Origin: an uncultured bacterium
GTDB lineage: Bacteria; Muiribacteriota; Ozemobacteria; Ozemobacterales; Ozemobacteraceae
Assembly (NCBI GenBank): GCA_937949615.1
Contig: CALEDQ010000028.1
Coordinates: forward strand, 218,041-282,040
DNA length: 64,000 bases
Direction: 5' to 3'
Shown in pieces: positions 63,952 to 64,000 of this stretch. Position 1 is the stretch's first letter, and each line of letters opens with the position of its first letter. The notes under the pieces were generated by a model that ran no database searches, had not been told where the DNA came from, and saw only the letters and a list, made by a program, of their open reading frames with translations. The translations under genes and the position numbers were made by a program.

Positions 63952-64000
63952 GGTAGAACCGCTGGTTGCCCGAGCGGTCCCCTCACAGATCCCGGCGTGC
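63952..64000 (-). mobile_element. 3' end of a group II intron (domains V-VI), partial
   Basis: Read on the minus strand, the edge gives GCACGCCGGGATC, GTGAGGGG, then a hairpin ACCGCT/AGCGGT (63973-63978 with 63958-63963) and TCTACC. This matches my memory of the end of bacterial group II introns: the 3' strand of domain V, a GAGGGG linker, the domain VI stem and a CTAC-type 3' splice end. The rest of the intron, with its reverse transcriptase, would lie beyond the window. A degraded fragment is also possible. Confidence 0.5.

Overview
The window reads as chromosomal DNA of a Gram-negative (diderm) bacterium. A predicted outer-membrane beta-barrel ends in Phe, many proteins carry signal peptides, and Tad-type secretion genes and SLH-domain and TPR proteins are present. 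Butyrate kinase with phosphotransbutyrylase suggests fermentative growth, and a catalase-peroxidase suggests oxygen tolerance. The mix of fused Tad ATPases, many TPR proteins and very long unrecognised proteins would suit a poorly cultured phylum such as Candidatus Riflebacteria, but that placement is inference only. No rRNA, tRNA or CRISPR array was recognised.

Layout. 0-4.7 kb: the end of an HExxH metallopeptidase, then a leftward set of ABC exporter, coiled-coil zinc-ribbon protein and a 47-aa membrane peptide. 4.8-8.7 kb: a two-gene Tad module in which CpaE is fused to CpaF and TadB to TadC. 9-18.5 kb: a small membrane protein, an SLH protein, a tandem M16 protein with a damaged zinc site, murC, a Cys-rich small protein, an M48 CAAX-type protease, and a cyclic-nucleotide-binding domain fused to a MinD-like ATPase. 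18.6-28 kb: comM, a TPR protein, ptb, buk, a NUDIX hydrolase, an RlmI-type methyltransferase, a secreted alpha-amylase and a membrane methyltransferase.

28-42 kb is the most unusual part. It is a leftward run of ParB, a metallo-beta-lactamase-fold hydrolase, a ~1192-aa protein with a ParA/MinD-like head, a 1291-aa very basic protein with no recognisable domain, a PP2C phosphatase, a coiled-coil protein and a 20-repeat TPR protein. Close spacing and overlaps suggest co-expression. The module looks like a regulated scaffold or positioning assembly of unknown function.

42-47 kb runs rightward: TPR lipoprotein-like protein, outer-membrane barrel, HD-GYP protein, unknown protein, TPR protein. 47-52.2 kb is a tight housekeeping operon, trpS-scpA-scpB-M16 peptidase-M24 peptidase, closed by a hairpin shared with convergent katG.

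54.7-64 kb is accessory and of mixed composition: DUF1697, DJ-1/PfpI, transglutaminase-like and DUF1003 proteins, an EIIA(Ntr)-CBS protein paired with an ArsB/NhaD-type transporter, an ABC exporter and a VapBC toxin-antitoxin pair. The right edge carries what looks like the 3' end (domains V-VI) of a leftward group II intron. Extended -10 promoters and two nearly leaderless starts recur in the window.
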